Assembly: GCA_016296065.1 (NCBI GenBank)
Contig: JAEDKA010000013.1
Location: 8,881 to 72,880 of the forward strand
DNA from: Kiritimatiellia bacterium
GTDB lineage: Bacteria; Verrucomicrobiota; Kiritimatiellia; RFP12; UBA1067
Direction of reading: 5' to 3'
Length of the DNA stretch: 64,000 nucleotides
Shown: positions 1 through 7,916 of the stretch, one piece after another
Layout of the letters: every line of letters begins with the position of its first letter
Position numbering within the stretch: the first letter of the stretch is position 1
The notes under the pieces: generated by a model
The model's database searches: none
Seen by the model: the letters and a program-made list of their open reading frames with translations, nothing else
What the model was told of the DNA's origin: nothing
Translations under genes and position numbers: made by a program

Positions 1-2
1 CC

Positions 3-2669
3 TTGATTTCGGCCAGGAGCGTTTCCAATGCGGGCAACGCGGACGCCGAATCTCGCGTAGACTACATTGCGGATCTTCTAGGGCTTGACAAGAAGGATGT
101 CGTTGGCGTGATAGACCTGATGCGCCAGGATGGACTCCTTGCCGACACGCAGGACATGTCTGCGACGATATTCAGGGATGACACAGCGAGGAAGTCCACG
201 AATGTCCTTGAGCGTTTCGCGAGGGCTGAACGGCTGCTTGTCGGTCGGTTGTCCAAGGTTGAAGGAGATCTCAACCTTAAGGAACTGAACGATGAACTTT
301 CCGGTGGCGCAGGGTATGCGAACGGCGTAAAGAACATGCGTACCGTCATTCGCTTCTGGTCGTCGCAAGGCTGGGTGAAGAAAATCGAGCGGCATGACAG
401 CGACTATGTGCGCATTGATCCGTGCATGTCGGTCGACAAGCTCGCCGAGCGGTTCGACAGAAGAATGACGATTGCCAAGTTTGCCGTCGACAGCCTTTAC
501 CGAAAGGCGCTTAGAATGCAGTCGGAGGAGGGCCGGACGCAGGGCGCCGAATGCGCGGTGGAGTTCTCTCTTGTCGGGATGCTTAGGGAATTCAACGAGG
601 CGCCCAAGCTCGACTTCGGCGACAGTCAGGCGAGCCTCGGAGAGGTGTCGGAGGCGCTGCTCTACCTGTCGCGCATCGGTGCGATGAAGCTTGAAGGTGG
701 TTTCCTCGTCATTTACAACGGAATGTGCCTGCGGCGCAAGGTCGTGGACAACAAGCGGCTGTTCAGGAAGGACGACTACCGTACGCTTGACGCCTACTAC
801 CAGCTGAAAGTGCAGCAAATACACATCGTCGGCGAATTTGCCAACATGATGGTCCGTGACTACGGTGCGGCGCTCAAGTTTGTGAATGACTATTTCCAGA
901 TGGAGTACACCTCGTTCATTGCGAAGTATTTTGGCGGGGACAGGGCCAAGGCCATCCAGAGCAGCATCACGGCTTCAAAGAGGGAAAAACTCTTCGGATC
1001 GCTTTCCGATACGCAGCGACGCATCATCTACGACGACAGTTCAGGCGTCATTGCGGTTGCCGCGGGGCCTGGAAGCGGAAAGACACTGGTGCTGGTTCAC
1101 AAGCTTGCATCGTTGCTTTTGCTCGAGGATGTAAAGGCAGAGGGACTGCTTATGCTAACGTTCTCCAGGGCCGCGGCGACAGTGTTCAAGAAGAGGCTTT
1201 TGGAGCTTGTCGGCTCTGCTGCGAACTTTGTGCAGATCAAGACATTCCATTCCTATTGCTTCGATCTTGTCGGCAAGGTCGGGAGTTTGGAGTTTTCGGA
1301 TACCGTCGTAAAGACTGCGGTTTCCATGATCGAGAACGGCGAGGTGGAGCCGAGCCGCATCGCGAAGAGCGTGCTTGTCATTGACGAGGCGCAGGACATG
1401 GATTCGGACGCCGCGTTTCTCGTCAAGGCGCTTAGGACGGCGAACGAGAGCATGCGCGTGATTGCAGTCGGTGATGACGACCAGAACATCTTTGGGTTTA
1501 GGGGATCTGATTCGCGCCACATGAGGAACCTGTCTCAGGAACCAGGCGCGAAGCTGTACGAGATGGTGGAGAACTTCAGGAGCGCGGCTTTGATCGTGGC
1601 ATTCGCCAACGTGTTTGCGCGGACTATTTCGGAGCGGATGAAGTCTACGCCGCTGCGTCCTTCGCCGGGTGCCGAGGAGGGAAGCGTGCGCCTTGTCGCG
1701 CATGCGGTTCCGGATTTCGAATCCGCGGTTGTGGAGGACTGGGTGCGAGAAAGCCCACCTGGCACTTCCTGCATAATGACATGGACCAACGAAGAGGCCC
1801 TTCGTGTTTTTAGCCTGCTTGCGCAGAAGGGAGTCAAGGCAAGGCTTGTTCAGTCCAACGACGACTTTAAGCTCGGAGATCTCGCTGAACTTCGGTATTT
1901 CCGCAGAATCGCGTTTTCCGACAATGGCGCGAGCGTTGTGTCCGCGAAACGATGGGATGAGGCGCGGCGCAAGCTGTGCGAGTCATATGCTGACAGTGCC
2001 TGCCTCGAGGACTGTCTCGCGCTGCTTGACGATTTTGCCGCAACATCACCAACCAGGTACAAGAGCGATCTGGATGAATTCCTCTGGGAGTCGCGTATGG
2101 AGGATTTCGGACGGACGGAGAAGGGGTCGGTCGTGGTCTCGACGATACACAGGTCGAAGGGGCGGGAATACGACTCCGTGTACATGATGCTGAACAGGAT
2201 CGGACAACTCACTGATGAAAGGCGGCGTGCAATCTACGTTGGAATCACACGTGCGAAGAAGGTTCTTCACGTACACTATTCCGACGCAGGCCTGTTTGCG
2301 GGCGTTTCGGCAGAAGGAGTGGTCAGAGTCCGCGATGACAGGCTTCCCGCGCAGCCGGAGAACGTAATTGTCAACCTCACGCACAAGGATGTCGTGTTGG
2401 ACTACTTCTTGGACAAAAAGTCCATTGTCTGCGAATTGAGGTCGGGGGCGAGGCTTGAAGTGGATGGAGTGTACCTTGTTTCAGAAGCAAGGGGCTTTAA
2501 GCGGCGCGTAGCAAAATTCTCCGAGGCATTTACAAGGAAGTTGGAATCGCTTTCCGCAAAGGGATATGTGCCGCGCTTTGCAAAGGTCCGTTATGTGGTT
2601 GCGTGGAAAAAGGAGGGCCGTGACGATGAGTCTGCGGTTATCCTGCCGGATCTCTATCTATCGCGATAG
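3..2669 (+). CDS. RecQ/UvrD-type ATP-dependent DNA helicase, 5' partial
   Basis: This is an SF1 (UvrD/PcrA-like) helicase module of 888 readable residues. Visible motifs are Walker A GPGSGKT (355-361), Walker B DEAQD (461-465), GDDDQN and FRGSD just after it, the HRSKG motif (from H716) and motif VI GITRAK (747-752). The first ~330 residues are winged-helix-like and lack helicase motifs. That arrangement resembles the C-terminal half of long RecQ-UvrD fusion helicases of Bacteroidota and PVC bacteria, so a RecQ core probably lies upstream of the window. The frame is open to the window edge, and the TTG at position 3 is unlikely to be the real start. A role in DNA repair or recombination is inferred from the family. 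Confidence 0.8.
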   Translation: MISARSVSNAGNADAESRVDYIADLLGLDKKDVVGVIDLMRQDGLLADTQDMSATIFRDDTARKSTNVLERFARAERLLVGRLSKVEGDLNLKELNDELSGGAGYANGVKNMRTVIRFWSSQGWVKKIERHDSDYVRIDPCMSVDKLAERFDRRMTIAKFAVDSLYRKALRMQSEEGRTQGAECAVEFSLVGMLREFNEAPKLDFGDSQASLGEVSEALLYLSRIGAMKLEGGFLVIYNGMCLRRKVVDNKRLFRKDDYRTLDAYYQLKVQQIHIVGEFANMMVRDYGAALKFVNDYFQMEYTSFIAKYFGGDRAKAIQSSITASKREKLFGSLSDTQRRIIYDDSSGVIAVAAGPGSGKTLVLVHKLASLLLLEDVKAEGLLMLTFSRAAATVFKKRLLELVGSAANFVQIKTFHSYCFDLVGKVGSLEFSDTVVKTAVSMIENGEVEPSRIAKSVLVIDEAQDMDSDAAFLVKALRTANESMRVIAVGDDDQNIFGFRGSDSRHMRNLSQEPGAKLYEMVENFRSAALIVAFANVFARTISERMKSTPLRPSPGAEEGSVRLVAHAVPDFESAVVEDWVRESPPGTSCIMTWTNEEALRVFSLLAQKGVKARLVQSNDDFKLGDLAELRYFRRIAFSDNGASVVSAKRWDEARRKLCESYADSACLEDCLALLDDFAATSPTRYKSDLDEFLWESRMEDFGRTEKGSVVVSTIHRSKGREYDSVYMMLNRIGQLTDERRRAIYVGITRAKKVLHVHYSDAGLFAGVSAEGVVRVRDDRLPAQPENVIVNLTHKDVVLDYFLDKKSIVCELRSGARLEVDGVYLVSEARGFKRRVAKFSEAFTRKLESLSAKGYVPRFAKVRYVVAWKKEGRDDESAVILPDLYLSR

Positions 2670-2738
2670 AAGCAGTGTTCTCTGCGCCGTATGTTTCGCG
2701 CATTGTCTGTATGTCGCTGCGCTTTCCACGTCTCGGCA

Positions 2739-2762
2739 CGTCACATATTGCAATAAGTGACG
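2739..2762. terminator. Hairpin between convergent genes
   Basis: CGTCAC (2739-2744) pairs with GTGACG (2757-2762) around a 12-nt loop. It lies between the helicase stop and the converging phosphoesterase gene, so it could end transcription from either side. There is no good T-tract. The loop side belongs to a 16-bp sequence repeated at 5177. Confidence 0.3.
2740..2755 (+). repeat. 16-bp dispersed repeat, copy 1
   Basis: The sequence gtcacatattgcaata is found here and again, identical, at 5177-5192. Both copies are intergenic and the flanks are only loosely similar. Confidence 0.5.
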
Positions 2763-2778
2763 AGGAGTGAGTCTTCTG

Positions 2779-3468
2779 TCATACTTCCACCCATGTTGGT
2801 TCGTATGCTATCTCATAGCGTTCGTCGAGGCGCGAGACGTTGTAGATGCGGCATGACTCGAAATCGACTCCTCCGTGAAGACCTGTGTGGATGTGTCCGC
2901 AGAAAACGAAGCGCGGGCGCTTGTTGATGATTGCCTCTGTCAACTCATGAGAGCCGAAGTGCTCCGAATTAGTCTGGAGCGAGCGGTCGACGTCGATGCC
3001 TGGGATGCGCGGCGGTGAGTGGGTTATCAGCACGTCAAGCCCAGAGGGAATTGCCGAGAAGCGTTTGGAGAGTACGTCGTGTTCCGCTTCGAATGCCCAT
3101 GAGTAGGAAATGATGGGAACCCATGGCGTTCCATAGAACTTGACGCCGTCAATCTCCGTTCCTGAATCGCACAGGAAGTGGACGTTGGGCGAGAATTCGT
3201 ATCTCCAATCCATCTTCTTTTCCTTAAAGAGCAGATGTGCAATTGGGAAGAAATCATGATTGCCGGGAATGACGACGAAATGGATGTCTGGATAGGACGA
3301 CGTCCATTCGTGGAACTGCTTGTTTATCCATTTCCTCTGGTCGTTGATGTGCCATGGACCGCGTCCACGAAGCGGCGCGATGTCTCCGGCGATAACGACG
3401 ACGTCCGCTCCGTCGGGATCAAGCCCCTCAAAGCTGCCGTGCAAGTCAGATGTTGCCATTATGCGCAT
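2779..3468 (-). CDS. Calcineurin-like metallophosphoesterase
   Basis: This 229-residue protein carries the binuclear-metal phosphoesterase motifs in order: D8-L-H10, G28-D29, GNHD (69-72), THSPP near residue 150 and GHIHTG near residue 192. It is soluble, with no signal peptide. The substrate cannot be told from sequence; small members of this family hydrolyse phosphodiesters or nucleotides. The start is supported by GGAGG about 7 nt upstream. It lies 16 bp downstream of the ORF6N gene on the same strand, so the two are probably co-transcribed. Confidence 0.85.
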   Translation of the reverse strand: MRIMATSDLHGSFEGLDPDGADVVVIAGDIAPLRGRGPWHINDQRKWINKQFHEWTSSYPDIHFVVIPGNHDFFPIAHLLFKEKKMDWRYEFSPNVHFLCDSGTEIDGVKFYGTPWVPIISYSWAFEAEHDVLSKRFSAIPSGLDVLITHSPPRIPGIDVDRSLQTNSEHFGSHELTEAIINKRPRFVFCGHIHTGLHGGVDFESCRIYNVSRLDERYEIAYEPTWVEV

Positions 3469-3484
3469 TTTTTTGCCTCCTTAC

Positions 3485-4096
3485 TTAAGCCTGCCGTTTT
3501 GGATTGGCGCGCTTGATTCGTCTTACTGAGTGCTTGAGCTTTCCGATGAAGAAGTTAAGTTCAAGTGAGGATTCTGTCTCCACGGTGTCGAGGTCGGGCA
3601 TTACGATGTCGGTCAAGACCTCGCCGAAATGCCGCATCTTCTCCCCGCGTTTCTGCTTGTCCGCTTCGGTGTGCAGATCCACCAGTTCTCGCTTGAGGAA
3701 TCTTACCTTTGCGAAGGTTTCGATGATGGCAAATGTGGCTTCCGTTGCACGGCGGCTTTTCAGGACAGTCGCCAGCATGTACAGTCCTTTCTCGGTGAAT
3801 GCTTTTGGCAGAGCCCGGCTTTTAGACGAGATATTTGCGGTCAAAAATTTTGACCGCAAATCACTAGCTTCATCGGACGTTAAAGCGAACACATAGTCAA
3901 TAGGGAACTTGTCTCGATTGTTCCGTACTGCCTGGTTGATATGTTTAGTCTCCACACCGTATAGTTTCGCGACATCTGCATCGATGATCACCTGCTGATT
4001 TCGCACATGGACAATCATCCGCTGGACATCGCTATAAGCGACGGCTGACGGTGCGTCTGCGACCTCATTCATGCTTCTTGTTTCTAGTTTCTTCAT
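3485..4096 (-). CDS. ORF6N-domain DNA-binding protein
   Basis: This 203-residue protein has an N-terminal ORF6N domain (about residues 20-115). It includes the typical segments on recognising the strand partner (ADVAKLYGVET), IDYVFALT and AFTEKGLYMLATVL. ORF6N domains occur in phage antirepressor-like proteins and in many chromosomal copies of unknown role. The C-terminus is charged and helical. A longer in-frame start exists at 4189, but the ATG at 4096 has an AAAGGA Shine-Dalgarno, and the extra stretch would translate a hairpin-rich leader, so 4096 is preferred. It is the first gene of a two-gene minus-strand unit with the phosphoesterase. Confidence 0.8.
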   Translation of the reverse strand: MKKLETRSMNEVADAPSAVAYSDVQRMIVHVRNQQVIIDADVAKLYGVETKHINQAVRNNRDKFPIDYVFALTSDEASDLRSKFLTANISSKSRALPKAFTEKGLYMLATVLKSRRATEATFAIIETFAKVRFLKRELVDLHTEADKQKRGEKMRHFGEVLTDIVMPDLDTVETESSLELNFFIGKLKHSVRRIKRANPKRQA

Positions 4097-4331
4097 GTCC
4101 GATTCCTTTCGCCTGCATTGCAGGATGCGTTTGCGTTTCGCCGACGGCACGCGCCGTCGCTGCAGTTTGGAATCGGCCCTGCCAGCCATGCCGCTGAGCG
4201 GCGTCCGCGTTTTTCAGCGGATTACCTCGCTACCCGGCCCCATGCGGATTCCTGCGAATCTCCTTTGCCGCAGGCCCGGTCCGGACGACTTCCGTTTTAT
4301 ATCCCCATCCCGGGGCATCAATTCCCGAAAG
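4097..4331 (-). promoter_or_regulatory. Structured 5' leader of the ORF6N gene
   Basis: About 235 nt separate the predicted transcription start from the ORF6N start codon. The stretch contains three perfect hairpins: 4112-4124 (6-bp palindrome next to the ribosome site), 4142-4159 (7 bp, 4-nt loop) and 4190-4202 (GCCGC TGA GCGGC). The last can pair alternatively, since CCGCTGA at 4191-4197 also matches TCAGCGG at 4214-4220. This suggests a folded regulatory leader. A relation to the phage C4 antisense RNAs found near antirepressor genes is possible but unproven. Confidence 0.4.
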
Positions 4332-4338
4332 CAATGAT

Positions 4339-4344
4339 ATTATA
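4339..4344 (-). promoter_or_regulatory. Extended -10 promoter (minus strand) for ORF6N-phosphoesterase
   Basis: On the minus strand the sequence reads TTTTTTGG-TATAAT, a T-run followed by TGG and a consensus -10. It matches the promoter form seen throughout the window. No clear -35 is visible. Confidence 0.6.
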
Positions 4345-4376
4345 CCAAAAAATCGTCGTTGGGTGGCGGCTTCATC

Positions 4377-4394
4377 CGCGGCGGATTTGCCGCG
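4377..4394. repeat. 18-bp palindromic element, copy A
   Basis: The sequence cgcggcggatttgccgcg is an imperfect palindrome (CGCGGC/GCCGCG). The identical 18-mer occurs inside the aroC part of the fusion gene (27708). A one-mismatch copy is at 9496 and a 14-bp half copy at 9012. Confidence 0.5.
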
Positions 4395-4491
4395 CCAGAC
4401 AGTTTCCAATGTTCTCGATGATGCTTTGCGCACATCGGCCATCAGTGAATTACCGGCAAGTTTGCGCTTGAACTACGACGAGATCATGTGG

Positions 4492-4497
4492 TATAAT
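4492..4497 (+). promoter_or_regulatory. Extended -10 promoter before a decayed gene
   Basis: The sequence TGTGG-TATAAT (4488-4497) matches the extended -10 form of the window. It is followed by an AT-rich leader containing aagtgtttggaa, a string also found in the leader at 38220. The gene it once drove appears to be the ATPase remnant just downstream. Confidence 0.5.
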
Positions 4498-4581
4498 TTC
4501 CAGCGTGATGAATGGAGACACTTTTTAAGAGAAAATAAAGTGTTTGGAAACATTATGGAGAATCGTTATGGATGCCGATGA

Positions 4582-4730
4582 GATAGCGCCGCTTGCGGCG
4601 GCTCTGGACCGCCGCATGGAGACTTCATCGTAGATGGGAGACATCTTTTTGAAATCGGCGGGCGTGGCAAAAAGTTTGACCAGATCGCCGACATCCCGAA
4701 CGGTTCGTCAGGGAGAAAGGACGCGAGATG
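4582..4730 (+). pseudogene. Remnant of an AAA+/DUF4143-type ATPase C-terminus
   Basis: An open stretch without a start codon reads FIVDGRHLFEIGGRGKKFDQ and then IADIPNG (about 4624-4704). This resembles the conserved tail of DUF4143-containing AAA+ ATPases, in which a ...LFEIGGR...F.QI.DIP... segment precedes the end. The ATPase core is missing, while a promoter and leader are still present just upstream. The best reading is a gene deleted internally. Family assignment is from memory of the motif and is tentative. Confidence 0.4.
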
Positions 4731-4967
4731 AAGAAGTGGGATGGTGTGCGTCGGCTATTTTGTGACATAGCGATAGCCTTGCTTGTCGTTGGATATTCGT
4801 CGTGCCTGATACATGGATTCGTTCCTTGTCCGGTTTCCAGCGTTGTTGGTACTGGACAGTTTGCCATTTGCATATTGGTTGCTTTCCCCGCTATCTTCTT
4901 TCGGTGTTGGGGTATTTTGTCCGCAGCTGTCATTTTGTTTTTCATCACTCCAATGTTTTGTCACTGA
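4728..4967 (+). CDS. Small predicted membrane protein
   Basis: This 79-residue reading frame has a Shine-Dalgarno (GGAGAAAGGA) about 6 nt before its ATG. It contains two or three hydrophobic segments (about 12-27, 42-60 and 62-78), consistent with a small inner-membrane protein. It has six cysteines. No family is recognised. It overlaps the end of the ATPase remnant, and its base composition is lower in G+C than its neighbours, so it may be acquired or spurious. Confidence 0.4.
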   Translation: MKKWDGVRRLFCDIAIALLVVGYSSCLIHGFVPCPVSSVVGTGQFAICILVAFPAIFFRCWGILSAAVILFFITPMFCH

Positions 4968-5025
4968 TATGCCGCGTGGAGGCGAGAGCTCGCGACTAGT
5001 TTGTCCGTCAGTTGTGGCGCATTGT

Positions 5026-5046
5026 GACGCGGCTGGAAGCCGCGTC
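5026..5046. repeat. GGA-loop hairpin element, copy 1
   Basis: GACGCGGCT and AGCCGCGTC form a perfect 9-bp stem closed by a GGA loop. A second intergenic hairpin at 29992-30012 keeps the same GCT-GGA-AGC apex but has compensatory changes lower in the stem. The surrounding 4968-5246 holds no convincing gene. Confidence 0.45.
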
Positions 5047-5176
5047 TCCTTGGGAGGGACCGCCTCGTCGTGTCGGATGTGGGCGGTTGAGGAGCGCGAA
5101 GCGCATGCCGGAGCGGTAGCGAAGGCGTTTTGCCAACCGTCGGAGTTTCATTATGCTGTTTGCCGTTGCTCTCCCG

Positions 5177-5192
5177 GTCACATATTGCAATA
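5177..5192 (+). repeat. 16-bp dispersed repeat, copy 2
   Basis: This is an exact copy of the 16-mer at 2740-2755, again intergenic. It lies about 45 bp before the HIT gene promoter. Here the 3' half of the hairpin seen at copy 1 is not conserved. Confidence 0.5.
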
Positions 5193-5234
5193 CACGACGG
5201 GACAGAGGGGTGCCTATTGCTTTAAGTTATATGG

Positions 5235-5240
5235 TATAAT
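5235..5240 (+). promoter_or_regulatory. Extended -10 promoter of the HIT gene, predicted leaderless
   Basis: TGG-TATAAT ends only 6 nt before the ATG at 5247. A normal start 6-8 nt after the -10 box would place the first transcribed base at the start codon. No ribosome site is present in that gap. Confidence 0.7.
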
Positions 5241-5246
5241 ATACGC

Positions 5247-5702
5247 ATGAAAATTGATGAACGTTGTATGCCTTACGCCGAGGAGATGAAGACCTGCGGC
5301 TATTGCGCCGAGGGCGAATACCTCGCCGTATTTGGAATCAAGATATGCGAACTTGACGCGACAAAGCTCTACCTTTTCAAGGAGCAGAGCCACCGCGGAC
5401 GCGTGATAGTCGCCTCCAAGCTGCATGTGAGCGAGATCACCGCGCTGTCCGACGAGGAGCGAAATGCGTTTTTCGCCGACGTCAACCGCGTTGCCAAGGC
5501 ACTGCATGCCGTTTTCAATCCGACAAAGGTCAACTATGGCGCCTACGGCGACACAGGGCACCACTTGCATTTCCACCTTGTGCCGAAGTATGCGGACGAC
5601 GAGTTTGAGTGGGGCGGGGTGTTCGCAATGAACCCGAAGCGGAAGTTCCTCTCCGACGCCGAGTACGCAGAGCTTGTCGCAAAGATCAAGTCCGCTTTGT
5701 GA
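5247..5702 (+). CDS. HIT-family nucleotide hydrolase
   Basis: This 151-residue protein carries the histidine-triad signature H106-x-H108-x-H110, with H105 preceding, followed by VPKY. HIT proteins hydrolyse or transfer nucleotidyl groups; bacterial members act on Ap4A or adenosine phosphoramidates. C7, C17 and C20 near the N-terminus could bind zinc, as in several HIT proteins. The protein is cytosolic and of usual length. Its ATG lies directly under a strong extended -10 box, so the mRNA is probably leaderless. It is a single-gene unit. Confidence 0.85.
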   Translation: MKIDERCMPYAEEMKTCGYCAEGEYLAVFGIKICELDATKLYLFKEQSHRGRVIVASKLHVSEITALSDEERNAFFADVNRVAKALHAVFNPTKVNYGAYGDTGHHLHFHLVPKYADDEFEWGGVFAMNPKRKFLSDAEYAELVAKIKSAL

Positions 5703-5780
5703 ACGCCGTAGACCCTGCGGCAGTCAGTCGCGGAGCGGACCCCTTGTTGCGGTATGACTATCTGTAAAAGGGTGCAGAGA

Positions 5781-7568
5781 ATGAAGAGAATGTCATTTGT
5801 CTTTGGCTTGGCGGCGGTTGCGGTGAGCACGGCGCTCCCGGCGGCGACAGTGTCCGTGAGCAGCGAGGACGTGTTCGCGGACGCCTACATCTGGATGCGC
5901 GGCATGGCGATCGACAAGAACGGAAACCACATCCTCGACGTCGGCGAGATCACCAACTCCCTCAACACCGTCGTGCTCACCACCGGCTCCTACGGCAAAG
6001 AGGGGCACAAGCCCGTCATCTCCAACGAGTTTGTGCGCATGCCCGGACGCGGCGTGGGGCGGCAGATGCAGACGCTCTACTTCCCGCAAGACGTCGTCTG
6101 GACGAACGAGACGCAGACGCTCGGCTATGTCACCCCATGCGCCGCGTCGTGCGGCACGCCGCTCACGGGCTTCGACAGCCAATACACCTGGATCGTCCGC
6201 TTCCGCCCCGACTTCTCCGAGCCGGTGCTGGACACCCAGTGGCTGCTCGGATTCGGCTACGGCGCCTCGCGCGGCATGATGTTCGGCCTGGCCGGGACCA
6301 GCACGGAGTGGCGCAAGCTCCAGATTCACACGTACAACAGCAGCTGGGATCTGGGCGAGAGCTTCGTGATTTCCAACGGCTGCGGCTGGGTGGACTTCGC
6401 CGTGACGGTGGACGGGCAGAATGTGACGGCGTATCTGATCAAGGACGGATTGACGACGCCGGACGGAAACACCGACATCGGCCTTCTGAAGCGGGTGTCG
6501 CAGACATACGCGGACACGGTGAACCTCGTTCCGAATCCCGGAACCGTCTTGCGCTTCGGAACGGAATCCCCCCAGAACGGCACATACAAGATGCCCCCGA
6601 CCAGTTCTGGCAACCACTACAAGTGCTTCAGGGGCAGCATCCAGCAGTTCGCGTGCTGGAAGCGGACGCTTTCCGAGCAGGAGGTCCTGGCGGCGTTCGG
6701 CTGGCCGCGCGCGGAGACGTGGCGCGTGGGCGTCGAGAACGACGCGACGACGGAGCTTTCCGCCGACACGGCGCCGGAGGGCGGTTTCGACGTGGACGGC
6801 GAGCTGTGGCCCGTTCCGAACGGCGGACTCACGAACGGGGTGTCCGTCACGTTTAAGTTCCCGATTGAGGCCGGGTATGACGACGGCCGCGCGCAGATCT
6901 TCCGCTGGAAGGCGACGAGCAACTCGGCGGAGGGCCGGCTGGGCGTGGCGGTCAACGGCAAGCCGCTCGGCAACCGTTCGATCAAGGCGGGCGCGACGCA
7001 GAGGTGGTTCGTGCCGGCGGCGGCGCTCATTGTCGGCACGAACACGCTCACCGTCACGCGCATCGACAGCGGAACGGGTGTGGTGACGCTCGACGCGGCG
7101 GTGCTCGGCGGCGGCTGGCAGGTGGGCAGGCGCGACGACGACTGGAGTGACTTCGGACACGAGGGGCTTGTGTACGACGAGTACCACGTGGTGGATGGCA
7201 ACATGCGCCACGTGCCGCGCGCGATGCTGTACACGGGCGACGGCAACCACATGAGCTGGCACGCGGTGATGCCGCAGTCGCTAGCGGGGGAGTACGACTG
7301 GATTCTCCACTTCCGCACGGGCCCCGAAGGCGGTGGAACGGGAACGCGCCTTTGCATCGACTTGAACGGCGAGCGCCTCGCGACGAAGGACGCGCCTGGC
7401 ACGAAAACGGACCATCCTTTCGCCATCCCACGCGAGCTGCTGAAGGCGGGCGAAAACGTGTTTTCGTTCCTCAACGACACGCAGTCCGGCATGGACTCCA
7501 TTTCCATCGACTCCGTCTGGCTCGAGCCGGTCGCCCCGCTCAACGGCACGTTGCTGAGAGTGCAGTAG
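5781..7568 (+). CDS. Secreted LamG/concanavalin-like protein
   Basis: A signal peptide (KRMSFVFGLAAVAVSTALPA) starts the protein. Residues ~110-310 look like a LamG/concanavalin A-like fold, with YTWIVRFRPDF early and a C-terminal GSIQQFACWKRTLSEQEV strand typical of such domains. Two later blocks have the N-GKPLG / N-GERLA pattern of jelly-roll carbohydrate-binding modules. No catalytic residues are evident, so an extracellular binding or surface role is inferred. Upstream starts exist at 5754 and 5790; 5781 is chosen because AAAGGG lies about 8 nt before it. It is probably monocistronic. Confidence 0.7.
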   Translation: MKRMSFVFGLAAVAVSTALPAATVSVSSEDVFADAYIWMRGMAIDKNGNHILDVGEITNSLNTVVLTTGSYGKEGHKPVISNEFVRMPGRGVGRQMQTLYFPQDVVWTNETQTLGYVTPCAASCGTPLTGFDSQYTWIVRFRPDFSEPVLDTQWLLGFGYGASRGMMFGLAGTSTEWRKLQIHTYNSSWDLGESFVISNGCGWVDFAVTVDGQNVTAYLIKDGLTTPDGNTDIGLLKRVSQTYADTVNLVPNPGTVLRFGTESPQNGTYKMPPTSSGNHYKCFRGSIQQFACWKRTLSEQEVLAAFGWPRAETWRVGVENDATTELSADTAPEGGFDVDGELWPVPNGGLTNGVSVTFKFPIEAGYDDGRAQIFRWKATSNSAEGRLGVAVNGKPLGNRSIKAGATQRWFVPAAALIVGTNTLTVTRIDSGTGVVTLDAAVLGGGWQVGRRDDDWSDFGHEGLVYDEYHVVDGNMRHVPRAMLYTGDGNHMSWHAVMPQSLAGEYDWILHFRTGPEGGGTGTRLCIDLNGERLATKDAPGTKTDHPFAIPRELLKAGENVFSFLNDTQSGMDSISIDSVWLEPVAPLNGTLLRVQ

Positions 7569-7653
7569 GCATGTCGCTGGGAGACTGGAAAACGATCAAG
7601 AAGAGGTGCGGATTTGCGGTGCTGCGCGGGTATACGGGAAGAAGGGGATTTGG

Positions 7654-7659
7654 TATAAT
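7654..7659 (+). promoter_or_regulatory. Extended -10 promoter of the small secreted peptide gene
   Basis: TTTGG-TATAAT matches the recurring promoter. The predicted start leaves a ~20-nt leader containing AAAGGAG. Confidence 0.6.
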
Positions 7660-7686
7660 GTATGTAGAAACGAAAGGAGCCATGGA

Positions 7687-7791
7687 ATGAAAAGACTGAT
7701 GGTTGTTGTTGCGGTTGCGCTTGCGTCGGTTATGGCGATTGCCGCGCAGTGCGAGGGCAAGCGCTACTGCGCTCAGCATGGAGGGAAGTGA
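7687..7791 (+). CDS. 34-residue exported Cys-containing peptide
   Basis: The frame encodes a classic signal peptide (MKRLMVVVAVALASVMAIAA) followed by only ~14 residues, QCEGKRYCAQHGGK, with two cysteines that could form one disulfide. It has its own extended -10 promoter and a GGAG site 7 nt before the ATG. A spurious ATG-GAA-TGA lies 5 nt upstream and overlaps the true start. No family is recognised. A tiny mature exported peptide, or a signal-peptide-only protein kept by chance, are both possible. Confidence 0.5.
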   Translation: MKRLMVVVAVALASVMAIAAQCEGKRYCAQHGGK

Positions 7792-7794
7792 AAA

Positions 7795-7800
7795 TATAAT
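7795..7800 (+). promoter_or_regulatory. Possible -10 box upstream of the 159-residue protein
   Basis: TATAAT directly follows the stop of the small peptide gene. No extended TG sits at the correct spacing. The next gene starts at 7917, so the leader would be ~110 nt. The interval 7801-7910 holds no clear feature. Confidence 0.3.
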
Positions 7801-7916
7801 TGTCGCGAGACCGTTCGCGCCGTTAGAGAATTGGTACTCATCGGCCGACGATCTGCACATCATGTACATCACCGAGGTGCTGGCGGTGCGAAGGTGCCGA
7901 TAGGGGAAGCGTGCTC

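Noticed and set aside
4230..4442. A 70-codon minus-strand frame upstream of ORF6N
   Set aside because: It begins upstream of the predicted transcription start and runs through the structured leader; no ribosome site was found.
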